From NCBI RefSeq assembly GCF_006363915.1, contig NZ_CP040946.1: DNA of 64,000 bases, one strand, 5' to 3'. How positions within the stretch are numbered: the first letter of the stretch is position 1; each line of letters begins with the position of its first letter. The position numbers were made by a program, and so were the translations under genes. Source of the stretch: Methylophilus medardensis. GTDB taxonomy: Bacteria > Pseudomonadota > Gammaproteobacteria > Burkholderiales > Methylophilaceae. This document shows, piece by piece, positions 17,152 through 26,675 of this stretch. The notes beneath the pieces were generated by a model. The model did no database searches. It was not told where the DNA came from and was given only the letters and a program-made list of their open reading frames with translations.

Positions 17152-18467
17152 TGAAACGTTTATTTAATTTCCTGTTGGCCGCCATGGTAATGGCCATCAG
17201 TGCATCGCCATCCCCTGCTTTATGGGCTGCTGAAAAAAAATCGATTGAAAAAATGGACCGGATCATTGCGGTCGTCGATCAATCGGTGATCACTGAGCGA
17301 GAAATGCTTAACCGGATGGCATCAGTCAAAGCACAAATGATTAAAAAAGGGGTCGATGTCCCCCCTGATGACGTCCTGCAGAAACAAATTCTTGAGCGCT
17401 TGATTGTCGACAGCCTGCAACTACAATTGGCGGCACAAACCGGTATTAAAGTAGAAGATGCGCAATTAGATAAAACCATCGAGCGCATTGCAGAACAAAA
17501 CAATCTGACCTTGCCGGCGTTTAAAAAAGCGCTCGAAGAGGACGGCACCCAGTTTTATAAATTCCGCGAAGATATTCGCAACGACATTATTCTTGCGCGT
17601 CTGCGTGAGCGTGACGTGGACAACAAGGTAAATATCTCAGAGGCCGAGATTGATAACTATTTAACCACGCAAGAAAAAGAAGGCGATTTGGATGAATTTA
17701 ATATTTCTCAAATCCTGATTCGGCTGCCAGAAGACAGTGCCCCGGAAGACATCCAAAAAGCACGCGCCCGCACCGAACAAATTACCAAAGCACTGGCCGA
17801 AGGCATGAGTTTCGAGAAGGTTTCTGCCAATTTTTCAGATGCGCCGAATGCGCTCGATGGCGGCGGATTAGGCTGGCGTAGTGGTCAGCAAATGCCTGCT
17901 CAGTTTCTCGAACTGGTGAAAACCTTGCAGCCTGGTGGCGTCTCACGTCCGATCAGAAGCGGCACTGGCGTTCACATCCTAAAATTGAACGACCGTCGTG
18001 CTGGCGCCAGTACCTTGATTGTAGAGCAAACACATGTGCGCCATATTCTGTTGAAGCCCAACGAAGTGCTGTCAGACAAAGAAGCAAAACAAAAAATCGA
18101 AGGCATCAAAGAGCGTATCGACCATGGCACGCCTTTTCAGGACATGGCGCGCCAATATTCCGACGATGGTAGCGCGTCTAGTGGCGGTGATCTCGGCTGG
18201 ATCAGCCCGGGCGACACGGTGCCGGTATTTGAAAAGACCATGGCAGAATTGGCAGTGAACGAGGTCAGCATGCCAGTGCGCAGTCAGTTTGGTTGGCACC
18301 TGATTCAGGTGTTAGAGCGCCGCAAGCAGGATATGTCGAAAGAATCCAAACGACTCAAGGCGCGTCAAGAGATCCGGGCCCGCAAAGCCGAAGAATCCTA
18401 TAACGACTGGATCCACGAGCTACGCGACAAAGCGTTTGTTGAAATGCGCTTAGAAGATAAATTCTAA
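17148..18467 (+). CDS. surA: Periplasmic chaperone/prolyl isomerase SurA
   Basis: A 439-residue protein. The signal peptide is about 1-27 (MMKRLFNFLLAAMVMAI, ending SPALWAAE). An N-terminal SurA chaperone domain follows (VVDQSVITEREMLNRM onwards), then two parvulin domains (about 175-280 and 285-390; the second has HVRHILLKPNE and DLGWISPGDTVPVFE) and a C-terminal helix. It escorts outer-membrane proteins such as LptD to the BAM complex. The ATG overlaps the lptD stop (ATGATGA), so the two are co-translated, which is the conserved lptD-surA-pdxA-rsmA order. Confidence 0.95.
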   Translation: MMKRLFNFLLAAMVMAISASPSPALWAAEKKSIEKMDRIIAVVDQSVITEREMLNRMASVKAQMIKKGVDVPPDDVLQKQILERLIVDSLQLQLAAQTGIKVEDAQLDKTIERIAEQNNLTLPAFKKALEEDGTQFYKFREDIRNDIILARLRERDVDNKVNISEAEIDNYLTTQEKEGDLDEFNISQILIRLPEDSAPEDIQKARARTEQITKALAEGMSFEKVSANFSDAPNALDGGGLGWRSGQQMPAQFLELVKTLQPGGVSRPIRSGTGVHILKLNDRRAGASTLIVEQTHVRHILLKPNEVLSDKEAKQKIEGIKERIDHGTPFQDMARQYSDDGSASSGGDLGWISPGDTVPVFEKTMAELAVNEVSMPVRSQFGWHLIQVLERRKQDMSKESKRLKARQEIRARKAEESYNDWIHELRDKAFVEMRLEDKF

Positions 18468-18471
18468 GCCC

Positions 18472-19470
18472 ATGAACCACTTGCCTCGGATTGCGGTGAC
18501 CGCCGGCGAACCCGCCGGTATCGGACTCGATTTGTGTGTTCAGCTCGCACACACGCCGGTGCCAGCAACGTTAGTCATCTTGGCCGACCCCAATGCATTG
18601 CGGGCCAGAGCTGCACAATTGGGGCTTGCGCTCACCTTGCACCCCTACGTTAGCCCAGTGCCGGCCCATGCCGGGGATGGTCAACTCTACGTGTTGCCGG
18701 TAGAGACTGCAGAGCCTGTCGTCGCCGGCACGCTTAACGTGCGTAATAGTGCGGCCGTACTCAGCATGCTTGACCATGCATTGTCTGGCTGCCAGTCTGG
18801 CGCGTTTGATGCCATGGTGACTGCCCCCGTGCACAAAGGCATTATCAATGAGGCAGGGTTTGCCTTTACCGGGCATACCGAGTACCTCGCAGAACAAACC
18901 GCCACTGCACAGGTGGTGATGATGTTAGTCGGCGGCGGTATGCGCGTGGCACTGGCGACCACGCACCTCCCGCTCACACAAGTCAGTGCCGCCATCACGC
19001 CACATGCACTCACCACGACGTTACGCATTTTGCACCAAGATTTAGTGCAGAAATTTGCTATCAGCCACCCAACCATCTATGTTGCCGGCCTGAATCCGCA
19101 TGCGGGCGAAGGTGGTTACTTAGGTAGAGAAGAAATCGACACCATTCAGCCCGTATTAGACCAACTGCGTGCCGAGGGCATGCAATTGATTGGCCCGTTG
19201 CCAGCCGACACCATGTTTTCACAAAAAAATCTGGCGCAAGCCGATGCTTTTCTGGCCATGTATCACGATCAAGGGCTCACCGTACTCAAATACGCGAGTT
19301 TTGGCGAAGGCGTCAATGTTACGTTGGGTCTCCCTATCATCCGCACCTCCGTCGACCATGGCACGGCACTCGATATTGCCGGTAGCGGCCAAGCCACCCT
19401 CGGCAGTATGTTGAGCGCCATCCAGTTGGCGATCGACTTATGCCAGTCACAGCAAGCACGCCCTTTATGA
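18472..19470 (+). CDS. pdxA: 4-hydroxythreonine-4-phosphate dehydrogenase
   Basis: A 332-residue PdxA that oxidises 4-phosphohydroxy-L-threonine in de novo pyridoxal phosphate synthesis. Seen are the TAGEPAGIGLDL N-terminus, the metal-binding histidines in TGHTEYLAEQ, AGLNPHAGEGGYLGREE and AMYHDQGLTVLKY, and the C-terminal TSVDHGTALDIAGSGQA. It starts 4 bp after surA, and its stop overlaps the rsmA start as ATGA. Confidence 0.95.
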   Translation: MNHLPRIAVTAGEPAGIGLDLCVQLAHTPVPATLVILADPNALRARAAQLGLALTLHPYVSPVPAHAGDGQLYVLPVETAEPVVAGTLNVRNSAAVLSMLDHALSGCQSGAFDAMVTAPVHKGIINEAGFAFTGHTEYLAEQTATAQVVMMLVGGGMRVALATTHLPLTQVSAAITPHALTTTLRILHQDLVQKFAISHPTIYVAGLNPHAGEGGYLGREEIDTIQPVLDQLRAEGMQLIGPLPADTMFSQKNLAQADAFLAMYHDQGLTVLKYASFGEGVNVTLGLPIIRTSVDHGTALDIAGSGQATLGSMLSAIQLAIDLCQSQQARPL

Positions 19471-20240
19471 AACATATTGCTAAGAAAAAATTTGGTCAGA
19501 ATTTTTTAATTGACCAAGCCATCATTCAAAGTCTGATCAATGCCATTCATCCGCAAGCTGACGACCTGATGGTCGAAATTGGCCCCGGCTTGGGCGCCAT
19601 GACGCAACCCTTGATCAAGCATCTCGATCATTTACATGTGGTTGAGATAGATCGCGACATTATTCAGTGGATGCAAAGTTTTTATCCCCCCCAAAAAATC
19701 ACCATCCATAATTCAGACGTGTTGAAATTCGACTTTAGCCACATCGGCGAGCGGATTCGCGTCGTCGGCAACCTACCCTACAACATTTCCAGCCCGATTT
19801 TATTCAAACTGCTCGAAAACACGGCGCAGATTATTGATATGCATTTTATGCTACAAAAAGAGGTGGTTGAGCGGATGGTGGCTGCACCCTCCACGTCAGA
19901 ATATGGCCGGTTGTCGGTCATGCTGCAATATCGCTTGCATATGGAATATATGGTGACGGTGCCGCCTGAAGCGTTTGACCCAGCACCTAAAGTCGAGTCT
20001 GCTTTTGTGCGGTGCGTGCCGCATGCCCGCCTGCCGTATCCCGCCGCAGACGAAGCCTTGTTTGCCAAAGTAGTGACCGCGGCTTTTGGTCAACGGCGAA
20101 AAACCTTACGCAACACCTTAAAAGGGTTGCTAGATGACGCGGGATTCAGCGCAATCAATATCGATTCGCAATCGCGTGCCGAAAACTTGGGCGTGGCCGA
20201 GTTTGTTGCTATCAGCAATTATCTAAGCGCCCATACCTAA
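19467..20240 (+). CDS. rsmA: 16S rRNA dimethyladenosine transferase
   Basis: A 257-residue KsgA/RsmA that dimethylates two adjacent adenosines near the 3' end of 16S rRNA. The start motif KKKFGQNFL, SAM motif VEIGPGLGAMT and catalytic NLPYNISSPILF are intact. ATG 19467 was chosen because the sequence begins with the canonical KHIAKKKFGQNFL and it overlaps the pdxA stop; the open frame extends 9 codons further upstream inside pdxA. Confidence 0.95.
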   Translation: MKHIAKKKFGQNFLIDQAIIQSLINAIHPQADDLMVEIGPGLGAMTQPLIKHLDHLHVVEIDRDIIQWMQSFYPPQKITIHNSDVLKFDFSHIGERIRVVGNLPYNISSPILFKLLENTAQIIDMHFMLQKEVVERMVAAPSTSEYGRLSVMLQYRLHMEYMVTVPPEAFDPAPKVESAFVRCVPHARLPYPAADEALFAKVVTAAFGQRRKTLRNTLKGLLDDAGFSAINIDSQSRAENLGVAEFVAISNYLSAHT

Positions 20241-20289
20241 ATCGACCTGCGTAAAGCATGACCGGCTTCACCTGATTTAAAGTTTAGCC

Positions 20290-20298
20290 TGATATAAT
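20290..20298 (+). promoter_or_regulatory. Extended -10 promoter of adk
   Basis: TGATATAAT contains a perfect TATAAT (20293-20298) with the TGn extension. No good -35 is seen, as is usual for extended -10 promoters. Transcription would start near 20305, about 30 nt before the adk start. Confidence 0.65.
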
Positions 20299-20333
20299 TC
20301 TATTTTTTTAATTCCCAATTTTTGGAGCATGTT

Positions 20334-20987
20334 ATGCGTTTGATTCTGCTGGGCGCCCCCGGTGCCGGTAAAGGGACCCAAGCCACCTTTATTAAAGAAA
20401 AATTCAATATTCCGCAAATTTCCACTGGCGATATGTTGCGCGCAGCAGTCAAAGCAGGCACTCAATTGGGTTTAGAAGCCAAAAAATTCATGGACGCCGG
20501 TGGCCTGGTGCCTGACGAAGTCATTATTGGTTTGGTCAAAGAACGTATCAAGTGTGCTGATTGTGCCAATGGCTTTTTGTTTGACGGTTTTCCTCGCACC
20601 ATTCCACAAGCCGAAGCGATGAAAAACGCAGGCGTTGCGATTGATTATGTCGTAGAAATCGACGTGCCAGATGAAGCCATCGTCGAGCGCATGAGCGGCC
20701 GTCGTAGCCACCCGGCGTCAGGCCGCACCTACCACGTGAAATTCAACGCCCCCAAAGTCGCCGGTAAGGATGATGTAACGGGTGAAGACCTAGTGCAACG
20801 CGATGATGACAAAGAAGAAGTCGTACTCAAACGTTTGCAGGTTTACCATGACCAAACTGAGCAACTGATTGGCTACTACTCTGACTGGGCAACCTCTGGC
20901 GTTAGCGGCGCACCGCAATACGTCAAGGTCAACGGTTTGGGCGACTTAAACGCCATCAAAGAAGATATTTTTGCTGCATTAAAATAA
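20334..20987 (+). CDS. adk: Adenylate kinase
   Basis: A 217-residue long-form adenylate kinase (ATP + AMP = 2 ADP). The P-loop is GAPGAGKGTQ (near 7-16), the AMP-binding region holds STGDMLRAAV, DGFPRT is present, and the LID domain RRSHPASGRTYHVKFNAPK lacks the four-cysteine zinc site, as in most Gram-negative enzymes. The two Cys in IKCADCANG are outside the LID. ATG 20334 has GGAG 7 bp upstream. It is monocistronic, with its own promoter and terminator. Confidence 0.97.
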   Translation: MRLILLGAPGAGKGTQATFIKEKFNIPQISTGDMLRAAVKAGTQLGLEAKKFMDAGGLVPDEVIIGLVKERIKCADCANGFLFDGFPRTIPQAEAMKNAGVAIDYVVEIDVPDEAIVERMSGRRSHPASGRTYHVKFNAPKVAGKDDVTGEDLVQRDDDKEEVVLKRLQVYHDQTEQLIGYYSDWATSGVSGAPQYVKVNGLGDLNAIKEDIFAALK

Positions 20988-21003
20988 CGAGTCACACGCT
21001 TTT

Positions 21004-21040
21004 AAACACACAGCCCGCGATTGCGGGCTGTGTGTTTTTT
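21004..21040 (+). terminator. Intrinsic terminator of adk
   Basis: A 15-bp perfect stem (21004-21018 with 21023-21037) and loop GATT, followed by a T-run. It also faces the end of the convergent TonB-receptor gene. Confidence 0.92.
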
Positions 21041-21062
21041 ACTGCTATTAATCAAGCGTACC

Positions 21063-23240
21063 TTAAAAGTCGTAACGAATCCCGACAAATACTTGGCGAG
21101 GACGGCCCGCCACCTTGCCATCTACGCGACTCGCCAAATACTCTCTGTCGGTTAGATTATATCCACTCATGAAATAAGTCACTCTTGAACCCACTGGACG
21201 ATAATTTGCAGACATGTTGAACAATGTGTACGCTGGAATAGTGCCTGTTGTACCTGCTGCATTCTCTACACGTGTATTGGCGCTATCAGAAAACTGCTCA
21301 CTGACATAGTCTGCACCGATGCGAACGTCAAAACCAACTGGATGTAAGTATCCCACACTCATTGAAGCCATATGTTTGGGGGCATATTGCAAACGATTAC
21401 CTTTATCTGCCCCTTTTTCAAAATCTGCAGTAAAGACGTTTGTATAGGACCCTAACAAATAAAAGTGATGGGCGCTGTCAAAAATGGTTCCAAAATCAAC
21501 TTTACCAGCCAATTCAATCCCTGCTTGCTCAGTTTCACCCGCGTTTATAAACCGGCCTGCCGGCTGCTCAATCACAATGTCATCAAATTTAGTTTTAAAC
21601 AGCGTACTTTCAAAACTAACTCCCTTGAAGTATGCAGATCTTAAACCTAATTCATAATTGGTACTCTCCTCAGCGCGCGTCTGAGAAATATTCGCTCCAT
21701 CTAGATCTCGGCTAGCACGCGGTGGGGCAAAACCTTTATGCACACCACCAAATACTGTTGTATTTGTTATGCCATTCCAAGCCAAACCCAAGCCAGGTAA
21801 CACCTTAGACTGATGATTACTTTGCGAATTGAAAACGGCATTTCCACCAGCTTGAAAAATCGTGGTTCTCTGTTTGATATCTTCATAGCGAACGCCTGGC
21901 GTAATTGCAAAATCACCCGCATAAAAAGTGTTTTGGAAGTAATAGGATTTAGCCTCCACTGCAATTCTAATATCCTCACGAAAATCGGCTACTGCACTCG
22001 CAATACCAGGCTGCTCTGCATTAGCTTTCAGAAATGAGAGGCTTTGCGCACGTGCATCATTTCCACGCCATTGGCGACGTCTCTGGTCTTCTTCATGGTA
22101 TCTAAACCCAATGACTGCTTCACTTTGCAGTCCGAATAATGAATGTTGAAAGTCCAAACGCGGCTCAATGCCCCAGTATTGAAAATCTCGAGGTCTGTGA
22201 CGTCCACCGCACTGATCCGCATTAGCTAGATTATTATTCCCACTTGGCAAACCTGCCGGACACCTTTCCAATTGTGAAAAGCCTGCATTGCTACCTGGCG
22301 TATCAATTTGCCTAAATGAGGATCTGAATACATCGACATAATATGCATTTGTGGTGAGTCTGGCTGTATCGCTAATATCAAATATGTGTGTAAGTTGTCC
22401 GCTTTTTCTTTCAAGTTCAAAAAAATCATTATTCCCAGTAGGAGCTTGGTACTTATCGAGCGCGTATTCCGCTGCGCCAAGTCCAGTTTCACTGACATGA
22501 GACTCTTCTTTATAGTAACCAACCTTAGCAATTAACTTTTGGCTATCTGTTAGGTTAAGCTGACCTTTCAAGGTCATATCTAGAACATCAAAATCATGGT
22601 TTTTACGAATACCATCGCCTTTTTTCTGATTGACATCCAGCATGACACCGCCCCGCTCATTTCCATAGCCTGCGTTTGCGTACAGGCCGGTAAAATCATT
22701 ATTCCCAAGCATGGCTTGGACGGCGCCTTGAAAACCATTGGTTGGTACAGGACGAGTGACGAAGTTGATCATGCCGCCCACCGTTTGTGGACCATACAAT
22801 ATTTGACCAGACCCTTTAACTACTTCAATCCGTTGAATACGTTCCATAGGTGTTGTTAAATGCAGTGATGGATCTCCATATGGCCCTAACTGCAAAGGCA
22901 CACCGTCCTCCATCACTAGTGTTCGAGAAGTGCGACGAGGATTCAAACCACGTATACCGATATTCAAACCCAAGCCGAAAGAGTTCTCACCGACCACATT
23001 TACACCTGGTACGTTGTTTAGGGCTTCTTGAACCGAAAATGGACGTCTTAGATCTAGATCTTTTTTATCCAACAAATAATAAGAGCCCGGAACAGACTCT
23101 AGCCTGTCAGGCAATATTCCGCGTACTTCTACTGGAGAAATATCTAAAGATTTCTCTAGCCTTGCGCTTTCCTCTGAAAATACCTCCATAGCCGGATTCA
23201 AAGCCAACATAGTTGCAACCAACACACTTTTCTTCTTCAT
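21063..23240 (-). CDS. FecA-like TonB-dependent outer-membrane receptor
   Basis: A 725-residue receptor with a signal peptide (MKKKSVLVATMLALNPAMEV), a plug domain (about 40-165, with SVQEALNNVPGVNV, IRGLNPRRTSRTLVMEDGVP and VVKGSGQILYGPQTVGGMINF) and a 22-strand barrel ending in YDF. The plug sequence resembles ferric-citrate receptors (FecA), so iron uptake is likely, but the ligand is not provable. No fecI/fecR or transport genes are next to it. The N-terminal signalling domain of FecA is absent, so it does not itself signal to an anti-sigma factor. By eye its DNA is AT-richer than its neighbours, hinting at later acquisition. Confidence 0.85.
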   Translation of the reverse strand: MKKKSVLVATMLALNPAMEVFSEESARLEKSLDISPVEVRGILPDRLESVPGSYYLLDKKDLDLRRPFSVQEALNNVPGVNVVGENSFGLGLNIGIRGLNPRRTSRTLVMEDGVPLQLGPYGDPSLHLTTPMERIQRIEVVKGSGQILYGPQTVGGMINFVTRPVPTNGFQGAVQAMLGNNDFTGLYANAGYGNERGGVMLDVNQKKGDGIRKNHDFDVLDMTLKGQLNLTDSQKLIAKVGYYKEESHVSETGLGAAEYALDKYQAPTGNNDFFELERKSGQLTHIFDISDTARLTTNAYYVDVFRSSFRQIDTPGSNAGFSQLERCPAGLPSGNNNLANADQCGGRHRPRDFQYWGIEPRLDFQHSLFGLQSEAVIGFRYHEEDQRRRQWRGNDARAQSLSFLKANAEQPGIASAVADFREDIRIAVEAKSYYFQNTFYAGDFAITPGVRYEDIKQRTTIFQAGGNAVFNSQSNHQSKVLPGLGLAWNGITNTTVFGGVHKGFAPPRASRDLDGANISQTRAEESTNYELGLRSAYFKGVSFESTLFKTKFDDIVIEQPAGRFINAGETEQAGIELAGKVDFGTIFDSAHHFYLLGSYTNVFTADFEKGADKGNRLQYAPKHMASMSVGYLHPVGFDVRIGADYVSEQFSDSANTRVENAAGTTGTIPAYTLFNMSANYRPVGSRVTYFMSGYNLTDREYLASRVDGKVAGRPRQVFVGIRYDF

Positions 23241-23316
23241 CAGTTTTCCCTCTCTTATTGGTTTTTTATCATCAACAAAAATAACGGAAGTGCAATTTCA
23301 ATGCCAAACATATCGC

Positions 23317-23329
23317 GATAATATTTATC
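23317..23329. promoter_or_regulatory. Possible Fur box upstream of the TonB receptor
   Basis: GATAATATTTATC is an inverted repeat (GATAA/TTATC) about 77 bp before the receptor start and agrees with 11 of 14 positions of the 7-1-7 Fur half-site model. A second palindrome TATCGCGATA lies beside it (23311-23320). This would make the receptor iron-repressed. It is weak evidence in AT-rich DNA. The rest of the 294-bp gap holds only the leuS promoter. Confidence 0.35.
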
Positions 23330-23494
23330 TAGCTGTTTTTAATACACAAATAACCATCGTAGCCCCCCTCCATCAGTCACTGTGTAGTGGTTTATATAAG
23401 CCACTTTTCAGCCATATGTTTTATAACAACCCATTTACATGCTTATCCCGCCGTGAGGTCATTGCCAGGCAAAACATGGCCACGAGTTCTCGGG

Positions 23495-23500
23495 TATAAT
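23495..23500 (+). promoter_or_regulatory. -10 element of the leuS promoter
   Basis: A perfect TATAAT 35 bp before the leuS start codon. No good -35 at 16-18 bp spacing is seen. Confidence 0.45.
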
Positions 23501-23534
23501 TAGCGCTTCATTTAGCTACTCTCAAGCCACGCAC

Positions 23535-26150
23535 ATGCAACAGCAGTATCCATTCAAAGACGTTGAACAACAGGCACAACAACACTGGGATTCTCAGCTC
23601 AGCTTTCAAGCCAAGGCTGATAGTCAAAAACCCAAGTATTACTGTTTGTCTATGTTCCCTTACCCAAGTGGCAAATTGCACATGGGGCATGTGCGCAACT
23701 ACACCATTGGTGACGTCTTAAGCCGCTATCACCACATGAAGGGCTTTAATGTCTTGCAACCCATGGGCTGGGATGCGTTTGGCTTGCCAGCTGAAAATGC
23801 GGCCATTCAAAATAATGTACCGCCAGCGCAGTGGACCTATGACAACATTGCCTACATGCGCAAGCAGCTGAAATCATTGGGCTTTGCCATTGATTGGGAA
23901 CGAGAACTGGCCACTTGCCAGCCGGAATACTACAAATGGAACCAGTGGTTGTTTTTGCGCATGCTGGAAAAAGGCATTGCTTACAAAAAAACCCAAGTCG
24001 TTAACTGGGACCCGGTTGACCAAACCGTCTTAGCCAACGAACAGGTGATTGATGGGCGCGGCTGGCGCACGGGCGCCGTTGTTGAAAAACGTGAGATACC
24101 AGGCTATTACCTGCACATCACGGGCTATGCGCAACAACTTCTCGACGACCTGGACAAATTACCTGGCTGGCCAGAACGCGTAAAAACCATGCAGGCCAAC
24201 TGGATAGGCAGAAGTGTCGGCGTACGCTTTGCCTTCACCCATGACATTAAACATAACAATGGTGCACTGATTGACGACGGCAAGCTGTGGGTATTCACTA
24301 CGCGTGCCGACACCATCATGGGCGTGACGTTTTGTGCTGTGGCGGCGGAGCATCCTTTGGCCACGCATGCTGCGCAGCACAATCCTGCATTACAAGCCTT
24401 TATTGAAAAATGTAAACAAGGCTCTGTAATGGAGGCCGACATGGCCACCATGGAAAAAGAAGGCATGGACACGGGGCTGCTGGTGAACCATCCGCTGACC
24501 GGTGAGCCAGTCCCCGTCTGGGTGGGCAACTACGTGCTGATGACCTACGGCGAAGGTGCCGTCATGGCTGTGCCGGCACACGATGAACGCGATTTCGGCT
24601 TTGCAAAAAAATACCAGTTGCCCATCAAGCAAGTCATCAGCGTGCATGATCAAAGCTTTGACTTAAACTCATGGCAAGAGTGGTATGGCGACAAGGTCAA
24701 AAGTGTTTGCATCCATTCTGGCAAATACAACGATTTGAGCTATACACAAGCCATTGACGCCGTGGCTGCCGATCTTGAAACAAAAGGCTTAGGCGGCAAA
24801 CAGACCAACTGGCGCCTGCGTGACTGGGGTGTTTCACGCCAGCGTTACTGGGGTTGTCCGATTCCGATTATTCATTGCGACCATTGCGGTGACGTGCCGG
24901 TGCCAGACGATCAGTTGCCAGTCAAATTGCCTGAAGACTGCGTGCCTGATGGCTCAGGCAACCCACTAAACAAGCGCGACGACTTTGTCAATTGCAGCTG
25001 CCCGACTTGCGGCCAACCCGCCAAGCGTGAAACTGACACCATGGATACCTTCGTCGATTCGAGCTGGTATTACGCGCGCTATGCCTCAGGTTTTAGCGAC
25101 ACCGCTATGGTCGACGCGCAAACCAATCACTGGATGCCGGTGGATCAGTACATTGGTGGGATTGAGCATGCGATTTTGCACCTGCTCTACTCTCGCTTTT
25201 GGAGCAAAGTCATGCGTGACCTCGGCTTGGTCAACTATGATGAACCGTTTGCGAACTTACTCACACAAGGCATGGTGCTCAACCATATCTTCTCTCGCCG
25301 CACTGCCAAAGGCGGCATTGAATATTTCGCCCCTGAAGAGGTCACGCTGGTACAAGATAGCCACGGCAAAGTGACGGGTGCCAAACTAATCAAAGACGGC
25401 TCTGCCATTGATTATCAAGGCATAGGCACCATGTCTAAATCCAAGCGCAACGGCGTTGATCCGCAATCGTTGATTGAACAATATGGTGCGGATACCGCGC
25501 GTTTCTTCATGATGTTTGCGGCCCCGCCAGAACAAACACTGGAGTGGTCAGACAGTGGTGTCGAAGGCTCACATCGTTTCTTAAAACGGGTATGGAATTT
25601 TGGTGTTGGCTTGTCCGAACTCAAGCCCACAGACTTACCTAACAAATTGACCGGCGAACTCGCAAACCATAGGCGAGAAATTCACAGTGTGTTAAAACAA
25701 GCCAATATTGACTTGGCTAAGCTGCAATTTAACACCGTTGCATCGGCCTGCATGAAAATGCTCAACACCCTCGAAAAAGTGCAAAAAGAGACAGAAAAAG
25801 ACTGGCAAGCCGTGGCGTTTGAAGGTTACAGTATGTTGCTGCGCCTGCTTTCTCCGATTGCGCCGCACATCGCTCAAGTCATGTGGCAACGTTTAAACCT
25901 TGGTGCTGACATCCTGAGCGCCAAGTGGCCTGAACCAGCCAATGCCGCCTTGGTACAAGACGAGGTGGAATATGTGGTGCAAGTGAATGGCAAACTCCGT
26001 GGCAGCATCAGCATCCCCAAAAGCATGGCCAAAGAGCAAATTGAAGCCACCGCGGTCAATCAGGACTTTGTGCAGAAGTTTCTCAATGAGGGTAGCGTGA
26101 AAAAGATCATTGTGGTGCCCAACAAACTGATTAATATTGTGGTTGCTTAG
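23535..26150 (+). CDS. leuS: Leucyl-tRNA synthetase
   Basis: An 871-residue class Ia synthetase. The HIGH-type motif is HMGHVRNY (near 49-56), the CP1 editing domain (about 225-415) contains the TRADTIMGVTFCAVAAEHPL threonine-rich editing site, and the KMSKS-type motif is MSKSKRNGVDP (near 633). A zinc ribbon with Cys pairs follows the editing domain (HCDHCG, CSCPTC). Length and order match E. coli LeuRS. It heads the leuS-lptE-holA-proA-nadD run. Confidence 0.97.
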   Translation: MQQQYPFKDVEQQAQQHWDSQLSFQAKADSQKPKYYCLSMFPYPSGKLHMGHVRNYTIGDVLSRYHHMKGFNVLQPMGWDAFGLPAENAAIQNNVPPAQWTYDNIAYMRKQLKSLGFAIDWERELATCQPEYYKWNQWLFLRMLEKGIAYKKTQVVNWDPVDQTVLANEQVIDGRGWRTGAVVEKREIPGYYLHITGYAQQLLDDLDKLPGWPERVKTMQANWIGRSVGVRFAFTHDIKHNNGALIDDGKLWVFTTRADTIMGVTFCAVAAEHPLATHAAQHNPALQAFIEKCKQGSVMEADMATMEKEGMDTGLLVNHPLTGEPVPVWVGNYVLMTYGEGAVMAVPAHDERDFGFAKKYQLPIKQVISVHDQSFDLNSWQEWYGDKVKSVCIHSGKYNDLSYTQAIDAVAADLETKGLGGKQTNWRLRDWGVSRQRYWGCPIPIIHCDHCGDVPVPDDQLPVKLPEDCVPDGSGNPLNKRDDFVNCSCPTCGQPAKRETDTMDTFVDSSWYYARYASGFSDTAMVDAQTNHWMPVDQYIGGIEHAILHLLYSRFWSKVMRDLGLVNYDEPFANLLTQGMVLNHIFSRRTAKGGIEYFAPEEVTLVQDSHGKVTGAKLIKDGSAIDYQGIGTMSKSKRNGVDPQSLIEQYGADTARFFMMFAAPPEQTLEWSDSGVEGSHRFLKRVWNFGVGLSELKPTDLPNKLTGELANHRREIHSVLKQANIDLAKLQFNTVASACMKMLNTLEKVQKETEKDWQAVAFEGYSMLLRLLSPIAPHIAQVMWQRLNLGADILSAKWPEPANAALVQDEVEYVVQVNGKLRGSISIPKSMAKEQIEATAVNQDFVQKFLNEGSVKKIIVVPNKLINIVVA

Positions 26151-26166
26151 TCCAAGGAGCACAACC

Positions 26167-26673
26167 TTGCTGCAAAAACTTACGCAAAGATACGTGATTT
26201 ACTGGTTCAGCATGCTGACACTGTCAGTCATGTTGACGGCTTGCGGCTTTCATTTACGGCAACCGTCACCGATTGCCTTTAAAACCGTGCAGATTAAGGG
26301 CACCACCTTGATCAATACGGCGCTGAAAAAATTACTCATCGAACAGGGCGTGAAAGTAGTGACGGATGCCGAAGAGGCAGAGCTGCAACTTGAACTGCTC
26401 AAAGAAGAAAACGAACAACGTATTCTGTCCTTAAGCGGCACAGGGGTAGTGCGAGAGTATGAACTGTATTATCGCGTGCAATACCGCACAAAACTGGCGT
26501 CCGAAGCCACTTGGGCTTTACCGTTGGTGATGGAAGGTCGTCGCGACTACACCTATAACGATGCGAACCTGCTCGCAAAACAAGCTGAGCAAAAACTGTT
26601 GACTGACAGCATGCAAACGGATGTGCTGAACGGCATCATGCGTCGTTTATCCGCCCTCAAAAAAGTGCAGTAA
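26167..26673 (+). CDS. lptE: LPS-assembly lipoprotein LptE
   Basis: A 168-residue outer-membrane lipoprotein that plugs the LptD barrel. A short basic N-terminus is followed by a hydrophobic segment ending in the lipobox LTAC-G, then the LptE fold (FHLRQPSPIAFKTVQIKG). It starts at TTG 26167, seven bases after a strong AAGGAG, 16 bp past leuS. Another in-frame TTG at 26137 lies in leuS without a site, and the first ATG (26212) would cut away the basic part of the signal peptide. Confidence 0.88.
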   Translation: MLQKLTQRYVIYWFSMLTLSVMLTACGFHLRQPSPIAFKTVQIKGTTLINTALKKLLIEQGVKVVTDAEEAELQLELLKEENEQRILSLSGTGVVREYELYYRVQYRTKLASEATWALPLVMEGRRDYTYNDANLLAKQAEQKLLTDSMQTDVLNGIMRRLSALKKVQ

Positions 26674-26675
26674 TC

